Part shown: positions 10,598-18,719 of the stretch, in pieces
How positions within the stretch are numbered: the first letter of the stretch is position 1
How the letters are laid out: each line of letters opens with the position of its first letter
NCBI GenBank assembly: GCA_964230195.1
Contig: CAXRGH010000188.1
Span: forward strand, 1 to 35,199
Direction: 5' to 3'
Origin: CAXRGH01 sp964230195
GTDB lineage: Bacteria; Pseudomonadota; Gammaproteobacteria; Enterobacterales; Alteromonadaceae
Length of the DNA stretch: 35,199 bases
Position numbers and translations under genes: made by a program
Notes under the pieces: generated by a model
Database searches by the model: none
Told to the model about the DNA's origin: nothing
Seen by the model: only the letters and a program-made list of their open reading frames with translations

Positions 10598-11830
10598 TTA
10601 TTGCTGACTCAATATTTGCTTTATTTCAGCGATATCTGCTTTTAATTCAGCTATTTCTTCATTCTTTTGCTCTAATTGAGTGTGCAAGGCTTGAATGGCA
10701 GCTAAAGCCACCCCATTCGCATCAACGCTCGCAATTTTTGTATTTTCGTCCCCATTGAGGCTGAATAAACGATGAAAGTCCTCCGCCATAGGCCCTATGT
10801 GGTGCTTTGACTCACTTTGATGATTGTAACGCCAAGTTGAAATCGCGAGTTGACTCACTTTTTTCAATACGTCATTGACATTGACGTCGCTAACCACAGT
10901 TTTCCATTGGCGACTCGATGGAATAGTGCCAATACAATCAACACCATCGTTTCCGCAGATTGTCCCCGAAACTGTCAAATTGCCGCTTGAATTCAGAGAA
11001 AGAACAGCATCATTTCCTTGACGGATAGTAAAACCATTGTTGTTTCTCATCTGCCAAATTTCTCCACCACTGCTAGTGTCTCGGAGCTCGAGTGCTACTC
11101 CACCATTATTCGTTAGCGTCGCGAGTGTACGCACATTTTCCGCATTGATTGTGTTTTCAATGTGCAACCCTGTGTTAGTGCTATCAACAAGATGCAGTTT
11201 GGCAGTAGGATTTGATGTTCCAACACCGAGATAACCGATACTACTCAAATAGGCACTGTCGGTTGGCGCTGATTTCGCTATTCGGAAAGGCAAACTACCT
11301 GAGTTTGTATCCCTGACGAAAAAGTTGACCTCGTTACCTCCGATATCCCATGATTGTTGTTGCCAACCACTATTCATGTTTTGCTCTAGACGTAAGGTTG
11401 GTGTATCTGAATCATTAACATGAAGGTCAGTTACGGGTGAAGATGTTCCAAATCCGATATTACCGGATTGAGACATATAAAAACTGTGAGCCGGTGCTGT
11501 GTCTCGGATAGTGAAAATCCGATTGGTGGTAGTGCTATCTTCAATACCAAAATAATTTTGCCCACCATTACTACTGTCATTGATGATGATACGCCAATCC
11601 GCTGTAGGAAATGCAGCAGAACTACTGGTATCTTGAAAATGAATTCGTAAGTTATTTTCCTTCAAGCGCAAGGTATCAAAACTAAAAGATTCACCATTAT
11701 TGCAATCTATCCCAACACATTGAGAGCCGGAAATAATGCTGTCGTCATTGACAACAGAGTCCGCAATGGCAACACCATTTACCATCAAGCCAATCAAAAA
11801 GCTGTGTACTACTTTTCTCGCATTCATCAT
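10598..11830 (-). CDS. Secreted fibre-like protein with C-terminal Peptidase_S74 intramolecular chaperone domain
   Basis: 410 residues. A signal peptide covers residues 1-24 (ending VAIADS). An N-terminal domain (about 35-115) carries a Cys pair, CVGIDC, and the stretch FDTLRLKENNLRI. Two fibre-type repeats follow: GNIGFGTSSPVTDLHV (123-138) and GYLGVGTSNPTAKLHL (199-214), common in trimeric beta-structured stalks. A second Cys pair, CGNDGVDC, is at 292-299. The S74 domain spans about 305-395. Ser305 and Lys310 keep the Ser...Lys spacing of five seen in the self-cleaving dyad of phage endosialidase tails (SDxRxK), with Ser instead of Asp at the second position. HHIGPMAEDF and DANGVALAAIQALH are typical of the family. 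The end (about 385-406) is a heptad-rich coiled coil. Known S74 domains drive trimer folding and then cut themselves off. No phage genes are nearby, so this is probably a cellular exported fibre. It lies 35 bases upstream of the giant gene. Confidence 0.82.
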   Translation of the reverse strand: MMNARKVVHSFLIGLMVNGVAIADSVVNDDSIISGSQCVGIDCNNGESFSFDTLRLKENNLRIHFQDTSSSAAFPTADWRIIINDSSNGGQNYFGIEDSTTTNRIFTIRDTAPAHSFYMSQSGNIGFGTSSPVTDLHVNDSDTPTLRLEQNMNSGWQQQSWDIGGNEVNFFVRDTNSGSLPFRIAKSAPTDSAYLSSIGYLGVGTSNPTAKLHLVDSTNTGLHIENTINAENVRTLATLTNNGGVALELRDTSSGGEIWQMRNNNGFTIRQGNDAVLSLNSSGNLTVSGTICGNDGVDCIGTIPSSRQWKTVVSDVNVNDVLKKVSQLAISTWRYNHQSESKHHIGPMAEDFHRLFSLNGDENTKIASVDANGVALAAIQALHTQLEQKNEEIAELKADIAEIKQILSQQ

Positions 11831-11832
11831 AA

Positions 11833-12225
11833 CTACTGCTCCTGCTCTAAACTGTTGTGAGTAACTACGACACCATTAACAAGCTCGAATCGACCTTCAT
11901 CTAAGACACGCAAGGCTGGCTTTTGAGGTGAACTTGCGTCACGACCGTTATTAAGTTGTTGTTTGTAGCTCTTCTGACGTTCTGAATGTAACCCGAGCAC
12001 TTGAAACTGATATTTGCCATCTGGGAGACCTTCATCGCTTTTCAAGGAGCCAGTATTGACCTGAGCGCTATACCCCGTCTGGTTTAAAACGTGAATTAAA
12101 TGCACGTTTGAGGGTAGTTGTTCAAACTGGACTACATTTTTATTGCCCGACACAGATGTGGCATTAGAAATGCCAATTAAAAACAGGGACATAGCAAATG
12201 CCACAACTAGCAAAACTTTTTTCAT
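11833..12225 (-). CDS. Small exported protein of unknown function, first gene of the S74/giant-protein operon
   Basis: 130 residues. A clear signal peptide (MKKVLLVVAFAMSLFLIGIS, ending SNA) precedes a mature part of about 107 residues with no Cys and no membrane segment. The mature part contains LPDGKYQFQVLG and, near the end, DEGRFELVNGVVV, suggesting a small beta-rich fold. I do not recognise a named family. The start is supported by GAGGA about seven bases before the ATG. Its stop is separated from the start of the S74 gene by two bases, so the two are almost certainly co-transcribed and translationally coupled. A periplasmic or extracellular partner of the S74 fibre is a reasonable inference, not shown. 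Confidence 0.75.
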   Translation of the reverse strand: MKKVLLVVAFAMSLFLIGISNATSVSGNKNVVQFEQLPSNVHLIHVLNQTGYSAQVNTGSLKSDEGLPDGKYQFQVLGLHSERQKSYKQQLNNGRDASSPQKPALRVLDEGRFELVNGVVVTHNSLEQEQ

Positions 12226-12429
12226 GATGAATCCTCAGAGATGAATGCAAACTGTACTTTGTTAATTAATTATTTGTAAAAGTAATCCAAGTCATGAATA
12301 TTCACACACGAAAACGCGTAAAATACGCCCAAAGTATTAGCCAAAAAATGAATCTGTATTTGTGTGCAAAAATGAATGCGAGGACAATGGCGGGCTTGCG
12401 CTTTTTCAAATGATTGAGATTTTTTGTTT

Positions 12430-12490
12430 TCACGCACCTATTGCTTTATCCAGGATCTGCCAGGCATGATTATTGGCAGTTATTGCGTGA
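12430..12490. repeat. Nested inverted repeats (possible structured RNA, or one copy of a dispersed palindromic element)
   Basis: TCACGCA at 12430-12436 pairs with TGCGTGA at 12484-12490, and inside it CTGCCA at 12457-12462 pairs with TGGCAG at 12474-12479. The 61-base unit can fold into a two-part hairpin on either strand. There is no T-run, so it is not an ordinary terminator. The arms do not fit the GTTRRRY/RYYYAAC ends of integron attC sites. Function unknown. Confidence 0.4.
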
Positions 12491-12676
12491 TAGCTTGAAA
12501 TTTGTGTTACGGTCTCACAAGTTTGATGTTTACTAGTGCATAGCACCAAGCGGACTTTCAACAAAAGAGCCTTTTTGTATAGAGAAGGCACTTCTACCAT
12601 AAACGTTCGTATCCTCTGTCGGATAAACCCAAACTCTAGATTCTCCTTTTCTAAAAATAAACATTTTTCAAAAGAC

Positions 12677-12703
12677 AAAAAAAGCCGCTAAATGGCGGCT
12701 TTT
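12677..12703 (-). terminator. Rho-independent terminator of ssb
   Basis: On the minus strand, 37 bases after the ssb stop, the stem AAAGCCGC/GCGGCTTT (12681-12688 with 12695-12702) closes a six-base loop and is followed by a run of seven T. On the plus strand the hairpin is followed by A-rich sequence, so it acts mainly for ssb. Confidence 0.85.
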
Positions 12704-12739
12704 AAAATTATTTTTCAACGTTCAGTTTTTTGTCTTGAA

Positions 12740-13312
12740 TTAAAACGGAATGTCGTCATCAAAATCAAAGTTAGGCTCACCCATTGGCTTCGTTGCCGGT
12801 TGTGGTGCGTTACCTTGTTGAGGCGCTTGATTAAAGCCACCTTGGTTTTGTTGACCCTGGAAACCGCCGCCTTGATTGTTCTGTTGAGGCGCAGCTGCCT
12901 GATATCCACCGCCTTGATTAGTGTTACGCTGATACCCGCCACCTGCATTACCTGAATCACCACCGCGGCCACCGAGCATCTGCATACTGCCACTGTAAGG
13001 TTGCACAACAACCTCAGTGGTGTATTTGTCTTGACCATTTTGGTCCTGCCACTTACGCGTTTGCAGTTTACCTTCAATGTACACTTGTGAGCCTTTACGA
13101 AGATATTCACCAGCCACTTCTGCAGTCTTTCCGAAAATAGCAACACGATGCCATTCGGTTTTTTCTTGCATTTGACCTTGCTGATCTTTCCAAGATTCAG
13201 AGGTTGCGATACTCAGATTAGCAATCGCGCTTCCGTTTTGAGTGAAACGTACTTCTGGATCCTGTCCTAGATTACCAACGATGATAACTTTGTTTACGCC
13301 TTTGCTGGCCAT
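12740..13312 (-). CDS. ssb: Single-stranded DNA-binding protein SSB
   Basis: 190 residues, somewhat longer than the E. coli protein. It binds single-stranded DNA as a tetramer during replication, recombination and repair. The OB-fold occupies about residues 5-110 and opens with MASKGVNKVIIVGNLGQDPE. The aromatic DNA-stacking residues Trp41, Trp54 and Trp88 match the E. coli Trp40/54/88 pattern. A Gly/Gln/Asn-rich linker with repeated QGGG/QQN stretches follows (about 113-178). The conserved acidic tip DFDDDIPF, which recruits repair and replication partners, ends the protein. It sits nine bases downstream of the MFS transporter gene on the same strand and is closed by its own terminator. Uniquely recognisable. 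Confidence 0.98.
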   Translation of the reverse strand: MASKGVNKVIIVGNLGQDPEVRFTQNGSAIANLSIATSESWKDQQGQMQEKTEWHRVAIFGKTAEVAGEYLRKGSQVYIEGKLQTRKWQDQNGQDKYTTEVVVQPYSGSMQMLGGRGGDSGNAGGGYQRNTNQGGGYQAAAPQQNNQGGGFQGQQNQGGFNQAPQQGNAPQPATKPMGEPNFDFDDDIPF

Positions 13313-13321
13313 ATCCGCTCC

Positions 13322-14671
13322 TTATTGTGTGGGTTCTGATGCGATTTGGAGGGCACGTTCTAAATCAAACGTTTTTTTATCCACTTTCAAATACGCGATT
13401 TCTTCATGTTCGATGATGGTAATGTCTTTTACACCGTCTAGGGTGTAAAGCTTTGCGCCTAATTGCTCAACCGATACATGAGTGAGATTGACGTTTAGTG
13501 TATATCTTTTTAACGGCTGTGTCCCATCAAATTGACGAAACATTGTTATCCAAATGAAGCAAAAACTACTCGAGAGAATAAATAAACTTTGGGTGTCAAA
13601 CCATTGCTGCAAGGCCCCCGCAAGAAAACCACCCAGAAATGCACCGAAAAATTGGAAACTGGCAAAAATCCCCATTGCCGTTCCTTTTTTCCCTGCTGGA
13701 GAAATACTTGACACCATGGCTGGAAAATTCGCTTCAAGGTAATTAAAACCAATAAAGAATATAATCGCAGCGATCAACAATCCTGAATAAGAATGTGAAA
13801 TAAACGCAAGTAACACGAAGGCAATTCCGAGTAATCCTATGGAACATTGTAAAACGCGTTTTTGGTGCCCCTTACGACTCAATGCCATTAACAATCCCAT
13901 GAACACAACGGAACAAATTAATACGGGTAAGTACAACTCCCAATGCTGTGCAAGCGGAACAAATTGAGCTAAGAGAGGGGGGAACTGGCTGAATAAGACA
14001 GTGATCATCATGTGCAACAATAACACGCTGACATTCAGTTTGAGCAACCGTGAATCGCTGAATAGGTGCTTGATATCATTCGCATTGGGCAAGGTATCGC
14101 CGGCAGGTGATATGTTGTTTGCAGCAGGTACCCAAAATAAGATCAAAGGCACACAGGCTACAGCGAGAAGACCAGTTAAATAAAAGACACCAGAGAGTCC
14201 ATAGGATTCATTGATTGCTGGCCCAAGAAACAAAGACAGGTAAAAAGACATGCCAATGGAAATACCAATAATGGCCATGACTTTACTGCGCTCACTGTCA
14301 CGACTGACATCACCGGCTAACGCCATAATAGCGCCAGCAATGGCACCTGCACCTTGTAAAACACGACCAATCACAATCCACTGTAGTGAATCTGCGTAGG
14401 CCGCCACAAAACTACCCAAAGCAAATAAAGAAAGACCAAATACGATGACCGGCTTGCGCCCGACTTTATCGGAAATAATTCCCATTGGGATCTGTAATAA
14501 CGCTTGTGTCAGACCATAACCACCAATGGCTAGACCCAGTAAAAGCGGGGTGTAGTCGGGGTATTTTACCGCTGCCACGGCCAACACAGGCATGACCATG
14601 AACAAGCCAAGCATTCGCAATACATAGATGAACGCCAGACCAGATGCCGCGCGTATTTCAACTGGATTCAA
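13322..14671 (-). CDS. MFS transporter with C-terminal YAM domain (YajR-like)
   Basis: Twelve-helix major facilitator with motif A in the first cytoplasmic loop (GIISDKVGRKPV). The last ~65 residues (RYTLNVNLTHVSVEQLGAKL, then LDGVKDITIIEHEE) form a ferredoxin-like soluble domain, as in the YAM domain of E. coli YajR, a proton-driven antiporter-type protein of unknown substrate. The longest frame starts at a GTG at 14713, but the TTG at 14671 has AGGA seven bases upstream and gives the family-like N-terminus MNPVEIRAASGLAFIYVLRM, so I use it (449 aa). It is divergent from uvrA and nine bases upstream of ssb, so ssb is probably transcribed partly with it. In enterobacteria uvrA and ssb face each other directly; here the transporter lies between them. 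Confidence 0.88.
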   Translation of the reverse strand: MNPVEIRAASGLAFIYVLRMLGLFMVMPVLAVAAVKYPDYTPLLLGLAIGGYGLTQALLQIPMGIISDKVGRKPVIVFGLSLFALGSFVAAYADSLQWIVIGRVLQGAGAIAGAIMALAGDVSRDSERSKVMAIIGISIGMSFYLSLFLGPAINESYGLSGVFYLTGLLAVACVPLILFWVPAANNISPAGDTLPNANDIKHLFSDSRLLKLNVSVLLLHMMITVLFSQFPPLLAQFVPLAQHWELYLPVLICSVVFMGLLMALSRKGHQKRVLQCSIGLLGIAFVLLAFISHSYSGLLIAAIIFFIGFNYLEANFPAMVSSISPAGKKGTAMGIFASFQFFGAFLGGFLAGALQQWFDTQSLFILSSSFCFIWITMFRQFDGTQPLKRYTLNVNLTHVSVEQLGAKLYTLDGVKDITIIEHEEIAYLKVDKKTFDLERALQIASEPTQ

Positions 14672-14831
14672 TGCAATATCCTGAATAAAGAGTGTGACCG
14701 CAAATGTTAACACACATCATCAAATGGGAACAAACTCCCTGATGTGCCTTATATTAAAACTTTATTGCGCTACTTTCGTACCACTGATTGTGTAATACTA
14801 TGCGGATCACTGAGAGAGGAATACTGTATCT

Positions 14832-17660
14832 ATGAGTAATATTGAAGTACGCGGCGCGAGAACCCACAATTTAAAGAACGTTGATCTCGACATTCCTCGC
14901 GACAAGCTAACCGTTATTACCGGCTTGTCGGGTTCTGGAAAATCATCGCTAGCTTTTGACACTTTATATGCCGAAGGCCAGCGCCGCTACGTGGAATCCT
15001 TGTCTGCTTATGCTCGCCAATTCCTTTCCATGATGGAGAAACCTGATGTCGATCACATAGAAGGGTTATCTCCTGCCATTTCGATTGAGCAAAAGTCAAC
15101 CTCCCACAATCCGCGTTCAACCGTTGGCACAATTACGGAAATCTATGATTACTTACGATTAATGTTTGCTCGAGTAGGTGAACCTCGTTGCCCTGTCCAT
15201 GATGTTCCACTGGATGCGCAAACCATTAGTCAGATGGTTGACCGTGTGTTGGCGTTACCCGAAGGTTCCAAGCTGATGCTGCTCGCTCCCGTTGTTCAAG
15301 ATAGAAAAGGGGAGCACGTTAAAACCTTGGACGATTTAGCCGCTCAAGGGTTCATCCGAGCGCGTATTGACGGGAACATCTGCGACCTGTCAGATCCGCC
15401 GCCACTCGATCTCCACAAAAAGCACACCATCGAGGTGATAGTGGACAGATTCAAAGTGCGAGATGATCTTCAGTTACGACTAGCAGAATCATTTGAAACC
15501 GTGTTAAACCTCTCTAACGGCACTGCAAAAGTGGCGTTTATGGACGATCCTAATGCAGAAGAAATCATTTTCTCTGCAAATTTTGCTTGCCCTCATTGTG
15601 GTTACAGTATGAGTGAGTTGGAGCCGAGAATGTTCTCCTTCAACAATCCAGCGGGCGCATGTCAAACCTGTGATGGTCTTGGTACCCGACAATTTTTTGA
15701 TCCACAGCGCGTTATGCACAATGGCGAACTCAGTCTTGCTGGCGGTGCGATTCGCGGCTGGGACAAGCGAAGTTTTTATTACTTCCAGATGCTACAGTCG
15801 GTGGCGGCACACTATGAATTTGATATCAACGCACCATTTGATTCGCTCCCGGATGATGCCAAACATGTTGTCCTGTACGGCTCGGCAACTCAGAAAATCA
15901 GTTTTAAATACATTAATGACCGTGGCGACATCATGCAACGGGAGCATCCATTTGAGGGGATCATCCCCAACATGGAGCGCCGTTACAAAGAAACGGAATC
16001 CAACACGGTTCGCGAGGAATTAGCCAAACACCTGAGTCAGCAATCATGCCCTGATTGTCACGGTACGCGTTTGCGGTTAGAAGCACGCCATGTATTTATT
16101 GGCACAACTAACCTTCCCGTAGTGAGTGACATGAGCATTGTTGAAGCTCTGAATTTTTTCCAACAACTCACCTTGGCAGGCAAGCGGGCACAGATCGCCG
16201 AAAAGATCCTCAAAGAAATTAATGACCGCCTTCAATTTCTAGTGAATGTTGGCCTTAACTACTTGAACTTATCCCGCAGTGCAGAAACGCTCTCTGGTGG
16301 CGAGGCGCAACGTATTCGTCTTGCAAGTCAAATTGGCGCTGGATTAATGGGTGTCATGTACGTATTAGATGAGCCCTCTATTGGTCTGCACCAGCGTGAC
16401 AATGAGCGCTTGCTCAATACATTAATTCACCTCCGCGATAAAGGTAATACCGTATTGGTGGTTGAGCATGATGAAGATGCGATCCGAGAAGCAGACTTTA
16501 TTATTGATATCGGTCCCGGTGCTGGTGTGCACGGCGGCGAAGTGATTGTTGCTGGTGACCTAGATGCGGTTAAGAATCACCCCGACTCATTGACGGGGAA
16601 ATATTTATCCGGACGTGAAAAAATTGCTGTGCCTGAACAGCGTAATCCTGCGAAGGATGATCAGTGGTTAGTACTCAAAGGGGCAACAGGTAACAACCTC
16701 AAGAATGTTGAGTTACGCATTCCCACTGGCGTTATGACGTGTATAACCGGAGTGTCTGGTTCGGGTAAGTCCACCTTAATAAATGACACCTTCTACCGTA
16801 TCGCCCAACGTGATCTCAACGGTGCTACTGCCCATGAACCGGCACCGTATGAATCCATTTCGGGCATGGACAAATTAGATAAGGTCGTTGATATTGATCA
16901 AAGTCCGATTGGCCGAACACCACGTTCCAACCCCGCAACCTACACTGGCATATTCACTGGAATTCGTGAGCTATTTTCCGGCACTCAAGAAGCGCGTTCA
17001 CGTGGCTACAAACCGGGTAGATTCAGCTTTAATGTGAAGGGTGGACGATGTGAGGCATGCCAAGGTGATGGTGTCATTAAGGTAGAAATGCATTTCTTAC
17101 CCGATATTTATGTGCCGTGCGATGTATGTAAAGGCAAACGTTACAACCGTGAGACCTTAGAGATCAAATACAAAGGTAAGAACATCCATGAAGTATTGGA
17201 CATGACGGTTGAAGATGCGCGTGAGTATTTTGATGCCATTCCTGCGATTGCTCGTAAACTACAAACCTTAATGGACGTGGGCTTGTCCTATATCCGATTA
17301 GGTCAGTCTGCAACCACCTTATCGGGTGGTGAAGCGCAACGCGTCAAACTGGCAAAAGAACTATCAAAACGTGATACCGGTCAGACTCTCTACATTCTCG
17401 ATGAACCCACGACTGGTCTTCACTTCCACGACATCCGACAATTACTTCAAGTTCTCCATAGACTGCGTGATCATGGCAATACTGTGGTCGTTATTGAACA
17501 TAACTTAGACGTTGTAAAAACAGCAGATTGGATTGTTGACCTCGGCCCTGAGGGAGGCTCTGGTGGCGGCACCATCATTGCAGAGGGGACACCTGAAACC
17601 ATTGGTGATACAGAGCACTCTGCCACTGGTCGTTTCTTGAAACCGCTACTCAAGCAGTAG
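14832..17660 (+). CDS. uvrA: Excinuclease ABC subunit A, UvrA
   Basis: 942 residues, matching the usual length (E. coli 940). UvrA is the DNA damage sensor of nucleotide excision repair and loads UvrB. Two ABC ATPase halves are complete: P-loops GLSGSGKSS (31-39) and GVSGSGKST (about 639-647); signatures LSGGEAQRIRLASQ (about 488) and LSGGEAQRVKLAKE (about 831); and Walker B stretches VLDEPSIGLH and ILDEPTTGLH. The zinc modules CPHC...CQTC (from about residue 253) and CEAC...CDVC (from about residue 740) are intact. AGAGGA lies 11 bases before the ATG. I do not find a canonical LexA box in the upstream gap. Cytosolic. Confidence 0.98.
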   Translation: MSNIEVRGARTHNLKNVDLDIPRDKLTVITGLSGSGKSSLAFDTLYAEGQRRYVESLSAYARQFLSMMEKPDVDHIEGLSPAISIEQKSTSHNPRSTVGTITEIYDYLRLMFARVGEPRCPVHDVPLDAQTISQMVDRVLALPEGSKLMLLAPVVQDRKGEHVKTLDDLAAQGFIRARIDGNICDLSDPPPLDLHKKHTIEVIVDRFKVRDDLQLRLAESFETVLNLSNGTAKVAFMDDPNAEEIIFSANFACPHCGYSMSELEPRMFSFNNPAGACQTCDGLGTRQFFDPQRVMHNGELSLAGGAIRGWDKRSFYYFQMLQSVAAHYEFDINAPFDSLPDDAKHVVLYGSATQKISFKYINDRGDIMQREHPFEGIIPNMERRYKETESNTVREELAKHLSQQSCPDCHGTRLRLEARHVFIGTTNLPVVSDMSIVEALNFFQQLTLAGKRAQIAEKILKEINDRLQFLVNVGLNYLNLSRSAETLSGGEAQRIRLASQIGAGLMGVMYVLDEPSIGLHQRDNERLLNTLIHLRDKGNTVLVVEHDEDAIREADFIIDIGPGAGVHGGEVIVAGDLDAVKNHPDSLTGKYLSGREKIAVPEQRNPAKDDQWLVLKGATGNNLKNVELRIPTGVMTCITGVSGSGKSTLINDTFYRIAQRDLNGATAHEPAPYESISGMDKLDKVVDIDQSPIGRTPRSNPATYTGIFTGIRELFSGTQEARSRGYKPGRFSFNVKGGRCEACQGDGVIKVEMHFLPDIYVPCDVCKGKRYNRETLEIKYKGKNIHEVLDMTVEDAREYFDAIPAIARKLQTLMDVGLSYIRLGQSATTLSGGEAQRVKLAKELSKRDTGQTLYILDEPTTGLHFHDIRQLLQVLHRLRDHGNTVVVIEHNLDVVKTADWIVDLGPEGGSGGGTIIAEGTPETIGDTEHSATGRFLKPLLKQ

Positions 17661-17663
17661 CGG
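17643..17663 (-). terminator. Hairpin over the uvrA stop codon, probable terminator of the thioesterase gene
   Basis: The stem CCGCTACT/AGTAGCGG (17643-17650 with 17656-17663) has a five-base loop and contains the uvrA stop codon. On the minus strand it is followed by TTTC, a weak T-run, and it lies 20 bases after the thioesterase stop. On the plus strand it is followed by AAAAC, so it would not end uvrA by the usual mechanism. Confidence 0.5.
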
Positions 17664-17683
17664 AAAACGTGAGAAAATAACGG

Positions 17684-18082
17684 TTACTCAGAGGTAAGTA
17701 GGTGCTCACTTAGCCTGGTTTTAATCGCCTCAGGGATTGGCTCTGAGCGTTGGCTCGTGTGATCAAAATGCACCATGGTACACATACCCTCAGCACAGAG
17801 GGTGTCGGATTGCCATATTTGTTGGCGTAATTCAAATGAGCTATTACCAATTCGGGCAACCTCGGTTCTGACCTCTACTTCAGTGCCGTAGTACAGTTGG
17901 GCTTTGAAATCGATACTGTAACGCGCCAATATGAGAGGCCACTGCGTCACATCTAAACTCGGTAAGAATAATTTAAAGATGGGCTCACGTGCGCTTTCAA
18001 ACCATCCCGCAAGTGCGGTGTTGCTGACATGACGCAAAGCATCTGTCTCACAAAATCGAACCTTAATGTGTTCCTTGAACAT
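17684..18082 (-). CDS. Acyl-CoA thioesterase, 4HBT (hotdog) family, YbgC/FadM-like
   Basis: 132 residues, the usual size of a single hotdog domain. The N-terminal motif VRFCETDALRHVSN (8-21) contains the Asp14 expected for the catalytic acid, followed by WFESAREP where the long helix of the fold begins. The rest (YSIDFKAQLYYGTEVEVRTE and VARIGNSSFELRQQI) matches the beta-sheet half. Members hydrolyse short- or medium-chain acyl-CoA or hydroxybenzoyl-CoA in the cytosol; substrate cannot be predicted here. It is convergent with uvrA (23-base gap) and lies 71 bases downstream of the co-directional DUF3299 gene. Confidence 0.88.
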   Translation of the reverse strand: MFKEHIKVRFCETDALRHVSNTALAGWFESAREPIFKLFLPSLDVTQWPLILARYSIDFKAQLYYGTEVEVRTEVARIGNSSFELRQQIWQSDTLCAEGMCTMVHFDHTSQRSEPIPEAIKTRLSEHLLTSE

Positions 18083-18153
18083 GAAAAACTCCTCAACTCA
18101 TTATCAGTGGATGGCACTCGATGATGATTGACTGTTGACTAACTCTCTCAAGT

Positions 18154-18636
18154 TTAGCCGTCAAATTTAGAAACTGAGATCCCTTTCATACTATAACCTA
18201 CGACCGCCAAATCACCTTCATAGCGGTCAGTGGTGAGTATCCCTTCTACCCAAACTGCGTCGTAGACTTCGTCCATAGCCACTGGCTTATCAAAGGTAAC
18301 ATAGACTAATTGGTTCGAGGGTGGCGGTGGCACGTGTACGCACGCCCCAAAATAAGGAACTAACAGGAATTCAGTAATTTCCTCACTGCCAGCATCCAAA
18401 GGAACCACAAAACCCGGGATCTTCACATGCTGATTATTCAGAGATTCAACAACCGGCGCTGCCGCGTCTAGTTGTATACCAGCAAGCCCTTCATGCATGA
18501 CCGCACCTTCTGAAAATGGAGCAATATAACCTTCCGGTATCATATCTTCCCAAAATACTTCCTTCGGCTCTTTACCATGGACCTGAGCCATAGTGCAGAT
18601 TAACACTGTAATTAGTGCCTTTAATGTACGTAACAT
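18154..18636 (-). CDS. DUF3299 family exported protein
   Basis: About 160 residues from the chosen start. The longest frame opens at 18666, but the ATG at 18636 has GGAG nine bases upstream and begins a clean signal peptide (MLRTLKALITVLICTMAQVHG). The mature part shows the DUF3299 hallmark: KIPGFVVPLD, then TEFLLVPYFGACVHVPPPP (Cys and His about residues 99 and 101), then VWVEGILTTD. The Cys-His-Pro-rich stretch hints at a metal or redox site, but no function is established for the family. Periplasmic. It lies downstream of ppa with a hairpin between them and upstream of the thioesterase gene. Confidence 0.85.
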   Translation of the reverse strand: MLRTLKALITVLICTMAQVHGKEPKEVFWEDMIPEGYIAPFSEGAVMHEGLAGIQLDAAAPVVESLNNQHVKIPGFVVPLDAGSEEITEFLLVPYFGACVHVPPPPSNQLVYVTFDKPVAMDEVYDAVWVEGILTTDRYEGDLAVVGYSMKGISVSKFDG

Positions 18637-18680
18637 TGTCAATTGCTCCATTGTTCGCATTAGCAAGAATCAGAAACAGC

Positions 18681-18704
18681 AAAGCCGGCTAACGCCGGCT
18701 TTTT
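18681..18704 (-). terminator. Terminator hairpin after ppa
   Basis: Perfect nine-base stem AAAGCCGGC/GCCGGCTTT (18681-18689 with 18694-18702) with loop TAAC, 16 bases past the ppa stop. The T-run on the minus strand is short (TTTGC), so termination may be partial and allow some read-through into the DUF3299 gene. Confidence 0.7.
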
Positions 18705-18719
18705 CAACAGAATCAAGCG

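Larger units (their letters stand above)
12226..12739. other. Intergenic region upstream of the surface-protein operon
   Basis: 514 bases with no gene I can defend. It should hold the promoter of the 130-aa/S74/giant operon on the minus strand; no clear -35/-10 pair stands out. A 10-base palindrome TGAATATTCA lies at 12294-12303, and GCGTAAAATACGC near 12316-12328 can form a short hairpin. The part nearest ssb holds nested inverted repeats (12430-12490) and the ssb terminator (12677-12702). Confidence 0.5.

Noticed and set aside
10598..12225. Prophage remnant because of the S74 tail-fibre domain
   Set aside because: Both products have signal peptides, the neighbours are not phage genes, and no integrase, capsid or attachment repeats are seen.
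12430..12490. Integron attC site
   Set aside because: The arms lack the GTTRRRY and RYYYAAC core ends and there is no integrase or cassette.
12430..12678. 82-residue open frame on the minus strand between ssb and the surface operon
   Set aside because: No convincing ribosome site, no recognisable domain, and it runs through the nested inverted repeats. It looks like chance or a decayed sequence; I describe the region as intergenic.
12715..13146. 143-residue minus-strand open frame
   Set aside because: It overlaps ssb in another frame; ssb is certain.
14821..14845. Possible LexA half-site CTGT at the uvrA start
   Set aside because: The second half (ACAG) is missing, the next bases read GTAA, and the position overlaps the start codon.
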